A stretch of 64,000 bases of DNA from Azolla caroliniana (Eukaryota; Polypodiophyta), in the NCBI GenBank assembly GCA_043228905.1, contig JBHGNT010000008.1, positions 4,960,001 through 5,024,000 of the forward strand. The letters run 5' to 3'. The notes beneath the pieces are model-generated. The model saw only the letters and a program-made list of their open reading frames with translations, ran no database searches and was not told the origin of the DNA. A program made the translations under genes and the position numbers. Below are positions 12,114 to 24,712 of this stretch, piece after piece. The number at the start of each line of letters is the position of its first letter. Position 1 is the first letter of the stretch.

Positions 12114-14204
12114 TCAATAATGGGCTTTAAAAGGGGTGTAGGTCTTGAGATCATTTACAATTCCGGCAATTGAACCAAGGGCAGCAGCTAGAGAAACAAG
12201 CAAACAAATCAAGCTCAACATTTGTAACCCAACCCATTTTGATGTCCATGACTTGATCTGGTTTTGGGAGATGTACATGGATACGGGGAAGTACACGGTG
12301 AGTGGCCAAAAGGCTGTGGCGCCCAAAAGCCCGAGGATGTCATTGAAGAAGGGGAGCACCATGGACACAAGTGTTGTCGCGGCCACGAAAAGACTCCTCC
12401 ATAGGATCCTAAATAAGCTTACCTGTATCGGGCGCTCGAATGGGCTCGGAATCTTGTGCTCATGGCTTAGGATTGTGTTGGTCGGCCATTTGCCGGCCAC
12501 CCAATCCTCGACAAATGCAAACACAGGCTGTGCAAACACCTAAGATATAAAAAAAAAAACAAAGCCACGATTTCACGGACGTTAAATGTCTACAATTTGA
12601 TAGATTTAATCTGTTCAATGTCACATATTAACACATACTATCACATATGTCACATATTAGGTGTTCATAGATGATATCTGTTCAATGTCACATATTAGGT
12701 TCACATACTATCACATATTAAGGTTAGGTTTTCACATATTAGGTTCACATACTATCACATATTAAGGTTAGGTTTTCACATATTAGGTTCACATATTCTC
12801 ACATATTAGGTTTTCACCTATTATATCACATGTTGGGTTCACATACTATCACATATTAGGTTCAATACGTATGTCACATGGTTTCACAATTTGATATAAT
12901 CCATTCAATGTCAAATATTAGGCATATTAGGTTTAATCCGTACGTCACATGGTTTTTCACAATTCAATAGTTTTAATCCGTTCAATGTCACACATTATGT
13001 TGGGAGATTGGTCATTAAACTTTGTTTTTACCTGATAGGCACCAACTAGGTGCACTGTGATACAAGCATTCGCAAAATCCACAAGCCAATATGGGTTATA
13101 GAAGCCGAAACCAGTAAGGAGGTTTCCGGGGGCCTCATTCCCGAATGCGACATACCCCATACATCCTACTGATATGTAGTAAAGACTCGTTATCAATATA
13201 CCCAAGGATGAGGCCCTCTTCATGGTCTTGTTCTCCGGTGGTGGTGATTTCAACGTGTCCTGGTCCAAATTACTATATACATTTAGGGGAAATCCGCATA
13301 ACTGAATTATGTAAGAGATCATCATGTAACTAAAATTTCTGAATTATGTAAGAGATCATGTAATTAAAATTTCTAAATTATGTAAGAGATAATGTAAATA
13401 AAACTCTTACTTGAATCTCAATGAGGATCATCATAAACGAATACGCGAATGCAATGTTCCCTAGGGCTTGGAAAACCGACCAGATCTTTTGCTCTTTAGA
13501 TATCACTCCGATTGCAACTCCCGTGAGAGACCCATATGAATGCCCATCCAGCTCTTAATTAATATCCAGATGAAAAAAAGCAAAAAATGTTATTGATACA
13601 ATTTGTGTAGGGAATGCAAATCAATTACTACTAGTAGAAATCTAATTAATATCCAGATAAGAAAAAGCATACTGATACAATTTGTGTAGGGAATGCAATC
13701 AATTGCTATTTGTAAAACTCTAATTAATATCCAGATAAAAAAGAAGTTTTGATACAATTTGTTTAGGGAATGCAAATCAATTGCTATTTGTAAAACTCTA
13801 AATAATATCCAGATGAAAAAAAAGCAATAAATGTCTATTGATACAATTTGTGTAGGGAATGCAATCATTTGCTACTTGTAAAACTTTAATTAATATCCAG
13901 ATGAAAAAAAGCAATAAATGTTTATTGATACAAATTGTGTAGGGAATGCAAATCAATTGCTACTTAGTAAAAACTCGATAATACCAGTTGCTTTCCCAAT
14001 TGACAATCCCAAGCCAATGGAGGAATAGGAGAAAGACATGATGGCAGCTACTATAGAAAGCCACCACAACCTATTGAAATCAGGGATTTGCGAGAGAACG
14101 ATTTGTATTGCGCCGAATATGATCATGTAAACGTTATTCGATGGTTGGCATTTCGCCTCATGTCCTCTTCGATAGAAGCAATCTGACCTATTAATCGCCC
14201 TAAA

Positions 14205-14236
<32 letters not shown>

Positions 14237-15821
14237 ATAATGTAGTAGCATAGTAGCAAAAATTTAACATAAATTCAGAAAAGAAGATACAAAAAATTGG
14301 ATCATAACAATGCCGAGTGTTTCAATTATTTGAAAGTATCGTTGAATTTCATGCGCACTTACACCATGCTAATAGATGCCGTGATCGTATAACCTATCGA
14401 TGTCCCAACCAACATTATGTATTGCACAAACCCACAAAACCACACTTGATTCCCACCTACACCAAACATACACATCATAATCATCACTTTAATCAGTCAA
14501 ATTAACCCCCCCATTTTGATCAAATCTTGTTAACTCATCATCAATGATTTCTATACATGCAAGAACACACACACAAATTTTTTATGTTTTTTAACCTAGA
14601 TATGCTCTCACTGCATCCATGTATGTATAATTTCGTCGTCCCGAGATGGGGTCTGGATATCGGTAGCAATCTGCCAGTAGCAGTGCCATGTACCAAGTAA
14701 TGACCGCAAAACCTAGCAGGATCGGAGGTCCGGCAATCCACCCAATTTGAGCCATGCTCCATGCCAGCGACAATACACCAGAGCCGATGACCGCGGTGAT
14801 TACGTGGGCTGTGGCGGTCCATACATTCCCTGCATGAATATCACAAAAAAGCTTTAAGAAAAAAGGAAGACTAATCAAGTTAAGTTATAAAGGGTTTGGG
14901 GTGGATCAAGTTAAAGTAATAGGGTTTCGGGGTGGATCAAGTTAAAGTAATAGGGTTTCGGGGTGGATCAAGTTAAGTGATAGGGTTTCGGGGTGGATCA
15001 AGTTAAGTTATAGGGTTTCGGGGTGGATCAAGTTAAGTTATAGGGGGTTTGGGGTGGATCAAGTTAAAGTGATAGGGTTTCGGGGTGGATCAAGTTAAGT
15101 TATAGGGGGTTTGAGGTGGATCAAGTTAAAGTGATAGGGTTTGGGGTGGATCAAGTTGAGTTATAGGGTTTAGGGGTGGATCAAGTTGAGTGATAGGGTT
15201 TAGGGGTGGATCAAGTTAAGTGATAGGGTTTAGGGGTGGATCAAGTTAAGTTATAGGGTTTGGGGTGGATCAAATTAAGTTATAGGGTTTGGGGTGGATC
15301 AAATTAAGTTATAGGGTTTGGGGTGGATCAAATTAAGTTATAGGGGGTTTGGGGTGGATCAAGTTAAAGTGATAGGGTTTGGGGTGGATCAAGTTAAAGT
15401 GATAGGGTTTGGGGTGGATCAAGTTAAGTTATAGGGTTTTGGGGTGGATCAAGTTAAAGTGATAGGGTTTGGGGTGGATCAAGTTAAGTTATAGGGTTTA
15501 GGGGTGGATCAAGTTAAGTGATAGGGTTCAAGTTAAGTGATAGGGTTTAGGGTTTAGGCACCCAACATGTATAGGAAAACAAAAAAAAGCAAATTAAATC
15601 ACAGAGGGAGCACCGGTTCGTCGGATATGGCCATCGTCATCGCGGCTATGGGTCCGGATGAGGACAAACGGGCTTCCGATATCTTTCCCGATCATCTCCA
15701 TCGCATATCCCGCACTTCTCACTGAATCATCCCTGTTTGTCGAACAATCCGAATTGGAGTCCAACCGAGTGAGGCTATAGTTTGTGGTGGACATTATTAT
15801 GTTGCCATCTAATTGCCCCAT
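12114..15821 (-). CDS. Amino acid permease, AAP/AAAP family, seven exons
   Basis: This is a proton-coupled amino acid transporter of the plant AAP type, expected in the plasma membrane. Exons on the minus strand are 15821-15614, 14829-14596, 14456-14363, 14199-13985, 13553-13411, 13259-13032 and 12539-12114. All have GT..AG ends (exon 3 has GTAAGT) and phases that fit, giving about 515 residues. Landmarks are DDDGHIRRTG then TATAHVITAVIGSGVLSLAW at the start of the membrane domain, NQVWFCGFVQYIMLVGTSIG, FAYSFMMILIEIQDTLKSPP, APGNLLTGFGFYNPYWLVDF, and LPFFNDILGLLGATAFWPLT near the C-terminus. The first in-frame ATG is 15821, which makes the cytosolic N-terminus of about 70 residues slightly longer than usual. 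Family assignment is firm; subgroup and substrate are not. Five of the six introns contain tandem repeats, yet the frame is intact. Confidence 0.93.
12600..13000 (-). repeat. CACATATTAGG minisatellite in permease intron 6
   Basis: Irregular copies of TTCACATACTATCACATATT and TAAGGTTAGGTTTTCACATA fill most of the intron between exons 6 and 7. Units are about 17-45 bp long. Exon borders on both sides are unaffected. Confidence 0.8.
13290..13405 (-). repeat. Three 35-40 bp tandem units in permease intron 5
   Basis: Three copies of a unit around TGAATTATGTAAGAGATCAT followed by GTAACTAAAATTTC make up nearly the whole 151-base intron. The last copy ends just left of the donor at 13410. Confidence 0.75.
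13556..13980 (-). repeat. Tandem array of about 90-bp units in permease intron 4
   Basis: Five copies of a unit contain TTAATATCCAGATGAAAAAA, TTGATACAATTTGTGTAGGG and AATGCAAATCAATTGCTA. The array occupies essentially the whole intron between exons 4 and 5. Confidence 0.88.
14203..14240 (+). repeat. TAG trinucleotide microsatellite in permease intron 3
   Basis: A run of about eleven AGT/TAG triplets begins a few bases from the acceptor of exon 4. On the transcribed strand it reads as CTA repeats, which form the pyrimidine-containing tract before the acceptor. Confidence 0.85.
14880..15560 (-). repeat. Minisatellite of 28-31 bp units in permease intron 1
   Basis: More than twenty copies of a unit reading GGGTTTCGGGGTGGATCAAG followed by TTAAAGTGATA, with variants (GGGTTTGGGG, GGGTTTAGGGG). 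It fills most of the 784-base intron between exons 1 and 2. Variants are interspersed, as in an old array with later local copying. Confidence 0.92.
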
Positions 15822-15984
15822 GAAAATATATGGACTTCTCAATCTTGATTTTGGACTAGTAACTCTATGCTAAAGATATAGCTAGTAGCTATGTATAGGA
15901 TTACTAGTCCCAAAAACAGTGGTACTTCTTGTGGGCAATTGTGTAAAAATGCAGTAACATTCTGTCACAAACAGCAATTCTTTG

Positions 15985-16617
15985 TCAAATACTTCCCCAA
16001 GATTAATGAATAGTAACTGCAGTTTTTGTTCATACTCAGGGAGGATTAATCATTGTACACACATATATATGCATACATATGCATGCAATCAATACAACAG
16101 TATGAATACTGCAATTTTTTTGTTCATACTTGGGAAGATTAATGCATACAATACAACATTAGGAACACTGCAATTTTTGTTCATACTTGGGGAGGATTAT
16201 ACACACATACATGCCTACATATACATGCATACAATACAACATCATGAACACTGCAATTTTTGTTCATACTTGGGGAGGATTATACACACATACATGCCTA
16301 CATATACATGCATACAATACAACATCATGAACACTGCAATTTTTGTTCATACTTGGGGAGGATTATACACACATACATGCCTACATATACATGCATACAA
16401 TTACAACATTATGAATACTGCAATTTTTCTTCATACTTGGAAGGATTATACAAACATATATATATATATATACATGCATACAATTACAACATTATGAATA
16501 CTGCAATTTTTCTTCATACTTGGAAGGATTATACAAACATATATATATATATACATGCATACAATTACAACATTATGAATACTGCAATTTTTCTTCATAC
16601 TTGGAAGGATTATACAA

Positions 16618-16648
<31 letters not shown>

Positions 16649-16660
16649 CATACAACGCAA
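15985..16660 (-). repeat. Tandem array of about 80-bp units upstream of the permease
   Basis: Seven to eight copies contain ACTGCAATTTTTGTTCATAC, TTGGGGAGGATTATACACAC and ATACATGCATACAA. The last copies carry an expanding AT dinucleotide run. The array starts about 160 bp beyond the permease ATG, so it lies in the promoter or leader. Open frames across it are repeat artefacts. Confidence 0.88.
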
Positions 16661-16814
16661 TGCATGTGCAGACCGCAAAAATAAAAAACATTTACACAAT
16701 ATATACACATATGCATATACAGAGGGACAACACATACAGAGTATAACACATGCATACAATTAGAGAAACAAAGCATGTTATGTACAGAAATAATTACAGC
16801 GTATACAAATTTAA

Positions 16815-17010
16815 TGCAAATTAATATCCAACAATGGTGGGAAAGACTCTGTTTGTGGATTGCAAACGAATTGAGGATCAAATAAATCTCCCAATCTAAT
16901 ATAAATTTTGTTGTTATTATTAACATGAACAATGGTGGACATGAATCTGTTGTGAATTGCAAACGAATTGAGAACCAAATAAATCACCCAATCCAATAAA
17001 GTTTTGTTTG
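16815..17010. repeat. Duplication of about 105 bp
   Basis: Two adjacent copies share GAACAATGGTGG, TTGCAAACGAATTGAG and AAATAAATC. They differ by small indels. Beyond them, 17080-17260 contains GAT and GAA triplet runs. Confidence 0.7.
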
Positions 17011-17259
17011 TTTTGACCCCCTTCTATGATTATAACAGGCTTGAATAGTGTGTGTTCTTGCAGCAGCCTCCTCCCCCCCACCTTGATGATGATGATGATA
17101 TGATCATGAACATGAATCAATCACAAGGCTCAAAAATACCCACATATAAATACATTATTATACACATACATGCATATACATACATATTATGTATGAATGT
17201 CTGCAGGTATGGGATTGAAATGTGATTATAATTAGAAGAAGAAGAAGAAGAAGATTTGG

Positions 17260-18240
17260 ATGCAGAAATTAATAGGAAAGAAGAACAGAGAGAGTGAGAG
17301 GAAGACTGATCAATATTTATGAAATTTAATTAATTCATAAACTAATTATATGAAGAAAGAAAACACTGTAAACTACATTATGATTTGCATGGTGGAGGTT
17401 TAAGTGCCCAATTTAGCAAATTCAATAAATAAAAATACCTCCATGCAAAAAAAAAACAATCAAAGTTATTTATATTTGCAAAAAACAAGTTATATTTACA
17501 TCATATGTTTATATATATACACAAATAAAATAAAACAATTGCTATTTAATAAAAACTGGAAGAAATGAAAAAACATATTATCCAAAACTGAAATACCAAT
17601 AAAGAGAATTTATTTACTCCTATATATTTACTACTTAGATAATGTTTTAAAATTTAAACAGCTTCATTATGAAATAAACACTAATTTCTTTTCCAGCTCT
17701 TTGTTTTTAAATGTCTATACTATAGTAATAATTATAGCATAGCAGTAATAGCAGAATAATAATAATAATAGATGAAATCTAAAAATGTAGATGCTATCTT
17801 TAAATGGGCGAATTCCATCAATAACATAAACTTTTGCTTTTTCTTTACATTTCATTTCACCATAATAGGTTCCTAAGTTTGTAAAGAATCACCAAACTGT
17901 CCCCCCTACTTCACAAGTCTTCTTCAAACCTCAAAGCTTGGTGATGTGTACTTCAATGTTTTCCTCATGCACTCCATTCACATCTTCAGAAGACACAATA
18001 GATAACACTCGGAGTTGTTCGACTCCTATCCTCAATTATATGGCAACCAATCTCTACAAACACATTTTGAAGGTGTCGTGGCTTTATGAATTAATGTTGG
18101 GATTGTGGTTATGAGTAAGATGTGTGTGTCCGTATGATGGAATTATGAAACCTCCAACCTCTAGGATAGTGGCAGCAGTCCATGATTTTCCGTGTCGGGG
18201 TAGTGACATATGTTAGTTGTGAGTAGAGGTTGGAGGTTTG
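17260..18240. other. AT-rich non-coding region
   Basis: No gene is seen. Simple AT-rich sequence with short AATA runs occupies 17400-17790. Bases 17880-18240 are less repetitive but carry no supported frame. Confidence 0.35.
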
Positions 18241-18249
18241 AAACCATGA

Positions 18250-18760
18250 ACAGAAATAAATCATGGAAGATGTCGAGGCAAGCCATCCAATAATGATGCA
18301 CTACAAATGGGTGGTGGACATTTTAGTAATGTTGATAGGTTTGTGGCAAATGCACTACGCCATGCTAGCAAGGGAGGATCTCATTAACTAGGTGGAAGGT
18401 CGTTAAGAAGTAAAACAATAGTGGTACACAAATTCCTCCTTGAAGATGTCATTTGTAGATATGGGTGTGTCAACATAATAATAGTAGATAGAGGTGAACT
18501 AGATGCACACATGAAGCTAAAATAATATTTTCAAGGATTAGTGTCAACTTGTCACTCACCACAACATACAAATCGAAGACAAACGGGAAAGTGGAAAGAG
18601 AACATGGACCAATCTTGAAAGCGTTACTAACAGTTTGTTACATGAAGATGGGAGAATGGCTACAATTGTTATCATATGCATTATTATGGGCTGACAAAAC
18701 TATGCATAGCACAGTCACAAGATATATGCCAACCAAGCTCATCTTAGATTAAATTCCAAC
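18250..18760 (+). pseudogene. Ty3 integrase remnant
   Basis: Scattered frames read like a Ty3 integrase core: EDVICRYGCV followed by a DRG motif near 18480, then KTNGKVEREHGPILKALLTV at about 18570. The latter corresponds to the region with the third catalytic residue (TNGxVERxN). The frame is broken several times and no LTRs can be paired with it. Confidence 0.6.
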
Positions 18761-19009
18761 CATGCCAATCAACCAAGATATTATTTCCTAGTCCACTTTA
18801 TAGTCGCAAGATAAGATGAGCATGGAAGATTAGCTAACTACGAGGATCTAACAATTAGAGCAGAGATCTGGCAATAAAGCATTTGAGAAGCTTGATTGAA
18901 AAACAAAAGAAACATTTCTAGATTCTAGAAACTTTGCATGAAAAAGATTGAAGAAGGAAATTGGGTTCTTGTTTATTATAATAGTTTGGACACTCAACAT
19001 ACCATAGGT

Positions 19010-19145
19010 TGGAAGCTCTTGAAATAATAGTTCAAGCCTATAGTTGGAAGCTCTTGAAATAATGGTTCAAGCCTACAGTTGGAAGCTCTTGAAATAATGG
19101 TTCAAGCCTACAATTGGAAGCTCTTGAAATAATGGTTCAAGTTGT
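19010..19145 (+). repeat. Tandem repeat of about 38 bp, three to four copies
   Basis: Copies of TTGGAAGCTCTTGAAATAAT followed by GGTTCAAGCCTACAG. No coding role is visible. Confidence 0.85.
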
Positions 19146-19547
19146 GTGTGATCAAGAAGGTTGAAGATAATATGATGTATTTGTCTAGAGGAACTAGAAG
19201 GCACTAAACCCTTTTTGTCAATGGCAGGGAAAAGAATTTAAATCATCACGACGAGAGGAGCAACAAATATACAAACCAATAATCAAGACAATGAAGACTA
19301 CACATTGAAGAAGAGGAAGAGTGCGATAAAAAAGAGAAGATGTCCACCATCAATACATACCGAAGGGTGTGCAGATTTGGTGGGGGTGGGTGTCATACCA
19401 CCTTTAGTGCACTTTATGACACAAAAAGAGAGGATATCCACCATCGACACCGGTGTTGTGGCATGCCCTAAGGTGGAAAGCATGGGAGAAAGAAAAACTA
19501 GGGTTGTCATAACCTATGTATATATAGATATGAAAGTAAAATAATTA

Positions 19548-19680
19548 GTAAGATTGAATGGCTTAGTGGTTAGAGCTATTGGCTTAGTATTGTGGGTGTA
19601 GATTTTGAATCTCTCTTGGAATACTTGCATTTAATGCAAAACATGTGCCTTTCTCCTTATAAAAGGAGAGCAAGAGCACT
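19548..19680 (+). promoter_or_regulatory. tRNA-like module followed by a TATA box
   Basis: TGGCTTAGTGGTTAGAGC at about 19559 fits a Pol III A box. GATTTTGAATCTC at about 19602 resembles a weak B box about 40 bases later. A TATAAAAGG box follows at about 19660. It could be a SINE head or the upstream part of a decayed LTR. Here the tRNA-like strand is the same as the TATA strand, unlike the other LTRs in this window. Confidence 0.4.
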
Positions 19681-19782
19681 CATTTGCTGCTTCAGTTTTT
19701 CTTTTAGGGTTTTTGTCATTTTTTTAATGAGCTTGAGGAGAAGGAAGAGTTCTTAAATTTCGACATTCAACTTTCAGCATTT

Positions 19783-19803
19783 GGGGGGGGGGGGGGGGGG
19801 GGG
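19783..19803 (+). repeat. Uninterrupted run of 21 G
   Basis: Homopolymer of 21 G followed by TCGACC. Its length may be uncertain because such runs are prone to sequencing error. It could form a G-quadruplex. Confidence 0.8.
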
Positions 19804-20459
19804 TCGACCTTGAATTTTCTTCACATCTTCTTCTCTACCTCCTCTTCTATTTACTAGGTGTTCGTCGTTGTCTTCATCATCTTAGCAAGATCCTTACACG
19901 TGAATGGTTTCACAAAGAGATTCAGTTAACTTGCTTATTGGTCATTTGAAGGAAGCACAAATTGGCATGTCACCCCCATTAATACCCCATTTCCTATTTT
20001 TGTCTATTTAAACCTTGTACAAGCCACCATAATCATGGCATTATTTGGTGATATCGTTAGTCATTTTATAAAGAAGCTTCCTTCATCTAATGGTATGTGT
20101 AGGGCACTTAAACGTGGTGTTTCTCATTCACCGTGGAATCGTAGTCATCGACATTCACATCGTCATCTTGACTTGCATTGTCTACGTTCGAGCCATGGGG
20201 TAATGTTCGACTCCTTAACTAAGTTCGAGTCCTTTGAGCTTTCAAGTCCTTAGAGTGATCAAGTCTTCTGAGCATTCAAGTCCTTGGAGTGTTCGAGTCT
20301 TCCGAACGTTTGACACCTTGGAAAGTTCAAGGCCCCCCTTTATGTCTGAGTTCCCCACGTATGTGGCTCCCTAATCTTTGTGTTCTCTCAACCTTCACAA
20401 CCTCCTTGGTCCAAGAACCCATGTGATCCTGCTCGAGTAGCATATGCATGTGCATTTAC

Positions 20460-21115
20460 ACAACATATTTGGTGAACTCAATGTGAGAGAGCACCAAGGG
20501 GGAGGTAGGGATGCAAGGAGAAGATCTTGCCAAGATGATGACAATGTCCATGGACCAGATGATGCATGAAAGAGACAACACTACGTGACCTAGATTAGAC
20601 CATATCTAGTCAGTCGTCAGAACCACTGGTCAGTTTAACAAAAAGGATGTCTCATGCTACCTAGAGGCTTTTAAACCCTAAATGTTGATAAGAAGCATTC
20701 CAAAAGTGAGGTAACTAATTGGATTTGCAAGGGTAGTAGTGTCATTCTCCATTCGGAGATACCCCAAGATGCAAGCAAAGAGCCATGACTAGAAGAGTAT
20801 CACTCTAGTAGAAGATTATGGCTTTGATAACTCTTTGAAGAGGACAAAGAAAGACCTAATGGATTGGATTGAATAACTTGACAAGGGGAGGTCCACTACT
20901 TGCCATCAGTTGGGATACGTGTGGGGAAGGAAATGAGAAACTAAGATGGGAAGGAGGCTGAATTTTGGTCCTCTATCCTCAAGAACCTCACAAAAGGGAA
21001 GCTCTGAAAGGAGGACGCGGACCAAACCAAAAAGAGGGTCCAACAAGTAACCGGATGGAAAGATTTAGTGGAGGGAAAGACATGTTTGGTTTAAGCCACC
21101 TACCTAAACTATGAG
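20460..21115 (+). pseudogene. Decayed Ty3-type gag related to the gag-only element
   Basis: Frames near 20620-20690 read TTGQFNKKDVSCYLEAFKP. This parallels NGQFNGNDVSRYLRDYKAE in the gag of the element at 35025-38527. Stops interrupt it repeatedly. It shows that at least one other element with this gag type exists in the genome. Confidence 0.5.
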
Positions 21116-21201
21116 GTTCTAGTTGAAGATTTTTTTTATCATGACATACATTTTGGGTTATACGGATTCAAACCCACAACCTCTTAGTATACGTGTGAAA
21201 T

Positions 21202-21646
21202 TGTTGAGGTATCAAGCTCAACTTAGTTTTGCCATTTAGTTAACCACGTAACTTACTAAGTAGTTACCTAGATAGAATCTAGTTAGTGTGTTGACCTTTA
21301 AACCCTTAAATAAGATCTTGTACTTGTACGTAAGTGGGGATACATTCTAGATCCTCCACTACCAAGTATACTTAATATAGGACTTACATCCTTGTACCTA
21401 TATTCTACTCACACATGTGCACCCGTGCACATGAGTTGTATATATGCTTATTAATATAGAGAAAGGTCGTTAGCTACACTCTTGTTAATCATCCCCCATT
21501 TATCTTATTGCTCATAAGTAAATCTTCCTCTCTCTCTTCTTCTCGCACACATATCACATAATCTTGCGCAACCTAATCACATACGTGATTAACTTCTCAC
21601 ATAATTAGATACTAATTAACCCTAGTCGGTCATCTAATTATTAACA
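21202..21646 (+). mobile_element. LTR of the same family as the solo LTR at 49221
   Basis: It begins TGTTGAGGTATCAAGCTCAA and ends TTATTAACA. It is similar along its whole length to 49221-49661, including the AAGTGGG..ATTCTAGATCCTCCACT block and the ACACATGTGCACC block. Flanking 5-mers (GAAAT and AAAAC) do not match, so no target duplication is visible and the copy is older or rearranged. It lies between gag and RT remnants. Confidence 0.75.
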
Positions 21647-21737
21647 AAAACCGTTTAACCATTATGGTAACATATATAATGTATAATTAAATATTATTAG
21701 TTATTATAAGATATTTAGAATATTCTAGAACATATGT

Positions 21738-22556
21738 TTGTAGCTTTAACAACTACCGAATTGGGGGTCCAACTACCAAAGAACTATACAGAATTCTCTA
21801 ATGTGTTTGATAAAGTGAAAGCCAATAGACTATTAGAGCATCGACCATATGACTGCCCGATTGATTTGCAGCTAGGAAAAGAGCCTCCATGAGGGCCAAT
21901 TTATAACCTTTCACCCATGGAGTTAGAGGTTCTTCGGGAATATATCGATGAGAACTTGGCAAATGGGTTTATCCAACATTCAAGATCTCCTATCGGCGCA
22001 TCCATCTTTTTCGTTAAGAAGAAAGATGGTTCGCTTCGTCTAGTCATGTATTATCAGGGATTGAATAAAGTGACTATTCAAAACAAATATGGTCCATCAT
22101 TGATTTCAAGCCTTCTGGAACGCCTCCGCGGAGCAAAATATTTCACGAAGTTAGAGCTTAGAGGTGCTTACAACATTGGTTGAATGTGTCCTGGGGATGA
22201 ATGGACGACTACTTTCTGCACTCGCTATAGCCATTTCGAGTATACAATAATGCCATTTGGTCTCACACATGCACAAATAGTTTTTCAACATATGATTACT
22301 AACATTTTTTGAGATTTCCTCAATATCTTCATCATAGTTTACCTGTATGATATCTTGATCATATGCGTCTTCACCCAACATTCCATGTTTCACTTTTGGA
22401 GCCCTACACAACAAGCTCTATTCCTCATCATGTTACATCTCCCCCACCTCCAGTCGATTTTTCAGATGGCTCTGAATATGAAGTTGTTGTCATTCTTGAC
22501 TCCAAGATCATCTGCAACAAACTATATTATTTGGTTGATTGGTTAGTGTGAAAGTG
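21738..22556 (+). pseudogene. Ty3 chromovirus remnant: RT joined to chromodomain
   Basis: Order seen: CPIDLQLGKEPP, then GPIYNLSPMELEVLREYI, an RT core with [25 protein letters not shown], and VYLYDILI where YxDD is expected, so the first catalytic aspartate is tyrosine. At about 22370 the sequence jumps to FHVSLLEP and LYYLVDWL of the chromodomain region. RNase H and integrase are deleted. Stops at about 22181 and 22310 confirm decay. Confidence 0.75.
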
Positions 22557-22599
22557 TTTTTAGAATTCAAGAAATTGAAAATTAGAAGAATATAAGGTA

Positions 22600-24235
22600 T
22601 GGAGCATTTACATTTGGAGGCTAAGAACACGAACCAAGACCTTAAGAAGAAGTCAAAAGTGAGATCATTAATTTTTCCATTAATATGGAAAGGGCCTAAC
22701 CTTTGATAATCCAGTTTGTCACATGGTCGAGTAGTTTTGATGTGTCGTCGTAATACCCATACTCGATCGCCAATATCAAAATAGAATGGAAGTCGATGAC
22801 GATCTGCATAATCCTTCTGTGTTTGTTCAGCATGATGTAAGTGGGTAGATATTCTACTTGAATTCTTCGTAGCCGCTCCAAATGATCCTCTGCACTAGGA
22901 TTTGTGGGTAACTCAGGAGTTTCTAACACACACCAACGAGGATGATAGCTTTTGTAAGCATAGAATGGTGTAACCCTAGTAGAGGAGTGGATAGAATTAC
23001 TATAAGCAAATTCAGCAAAGTGTAGAATATTTGCCCAATCATCTTGTTGATTGCTTAAGAAACATTGAAGATACTGTTCCAACATTTGATTGGTACGTTT
23101 TGCTTGTCCATCTGTTTGGGAATGATAGCCGAAGGAGAGATTGCAGGTGACCTTGAGCATTTTGAAGAGATGCTTCCAAAATTTAGAGACGAATTGAGGT
23201 CCACGATCACTGATGATACTATCGGGAAGACCATGATGTCAAAATACTACATGCATAACAATTCTTGTGGTTTCTTCACTAGTCACTAGTTTAGTATAGG
23301 GCACGAAATGTGTCATCTTAGTATATTGATCTACCACTGTTAAGATTGCATTGAAGCCCTTCGAATCTAGAAGATCTGTGATAAAATCTAGAGATTCTGA
23401 AATAGATTGTTGTGGTTTGCTGGGATCGGTAATGGCTCCGACAAACCATATGGATGATGTCTAGGCACCTTCCCTCTGTAACATGTATCACATGTCTAAA
23501 CATAGTCTTGGACAAATCTTCGCATATGAGGCCACCAAAATTATTGTTGTACTAAATCCAACGTTTTAGTACTACCAAAATAACCGGCTTTGTACGTGTC
23601 ATGACAATTTTGTACTATTCGAAAGAGATAGGAACCATTGGGAACATACAAAAGTTTCTTAAAGAAGAGTAATCCATCAAGACATTCGAATTGTTGATAA
23701 TCCGTACCTGGTTGTTGTGACCGTGAACAAGATGCCCGAGAGGGATAGATTTGATCTAGACCAACTTGAGCGAAAACATATGTCTTCAAATCTTCACGTA
23801 TGGTATCGATAATGCGGGAATCCAATGGAGTGTCAAAAACCCATGTTGCTTGAAGTCGTGTCGGACCCAAGATTACTTTCTTTTGATTGTCGAAGGCCGG
23901 ATCTCCAAGACGAGGACCTAGATACGAACGTCCTGATAATGCATCTACCTTTCCTTGTTGCTTGCTGGGATGATATGTAATCTTGATGTCAAAACGAGTG
24001 AGGAACTGGGCCCACCGAGCTTGTCGTCTATTTAATACGCGAGCATTCTAGAAGTAGGCAAGATTCTTGTGATCACTGAATACAATGACTTGATGAGGAG
24101 ATCCTACTAAAAAATGCCTCTATTGTGCAAAAGAGTCCACTATTGCTAATAGTTCCTTGTCATGTATCTCGTAGTTGATTTCGGCGGCATCAAATTTGCG
24201 CGAGTGGAAAGCCACGGGATGTAGCTTCTCATCGT
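22600..24235 (-). pseudogene. Ty3 chromovirus remnant: integrase and RNase H half
   Basis: On the minus strand the order is RNase H end near 24150, an H-H-C-C integrase region near 23500-23620, and an integrase tail with SYHPQTDG-like GYHSQTDGQAKRTNQMLEQY near 23100 and YHPRW near 22940. Frames are broken. The missing upstream half of RNase H lies at 32065-32212, on the far side of the nested insertion, so the two pieces were once contiguous. Confidence 0.75.
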
Positions 24236-24712
24236 CGCCTTGGCACACCTCCACTCCCCACTCCTTATTTTCATTTTTCTAAAGCCTCTCCTAAACCTCC
24301 CTATATAAACACCATCAACCTCCAAAGGCCACTTAGCACTAATGAGCCCCATAGGAGGTGAAACTAGTTTGCTCGTGGCCATTCCCATTTCCCCTATCTC
24401 ATTGTAAATCATATCTTAATGAAGATTAGTATTGTTTAATCCCTCTCTCTCTCTCTCTCTCAAGCTTATGGGGATGTTTTAATCTCATTTAGTGTTTTAT
24501 TCTTATGTAGAGTTTTAATATTAGTATTTTGATCCTTCATCTCCCTCTCCCCTCCCTCTATCTCTTCTAATCCTCGCCTACACCAAGTTTTGTCTACGAT
24601 TCAGGTGCTCTCAAATCGATCTTGGTGGTCTCGTCTCCCTCTCGTCTTATCTATAACCCACCAATGATTTCATTGTTCCGCACTCCTTGTACCGGCCAAA
24701 AGGTCAACAAAA
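24236..24712 (+). mobile_element. Left direct repeat (LTR-like) of a nested non-autonomous element
   Basis: From CACCTCCACTCCCCACTCCT to CAACAAAAACACATGAA this matches 31563-32055 with scattered substitutions and microsatellite length changes. A TATATAAAC box at about 24303 and a CT run at 24440-24461 are in both copies. The plus-strand TATA box suggests plus orientation. I could not find a clean target duplication. Confidence 0.7.

Noticed and set aside
15982-16763. Frames of about 170 residues rich in Y, I, H and T
   Set aside because: They follow the 80-bp tandem array upstream of the permease; no domain and no start context.
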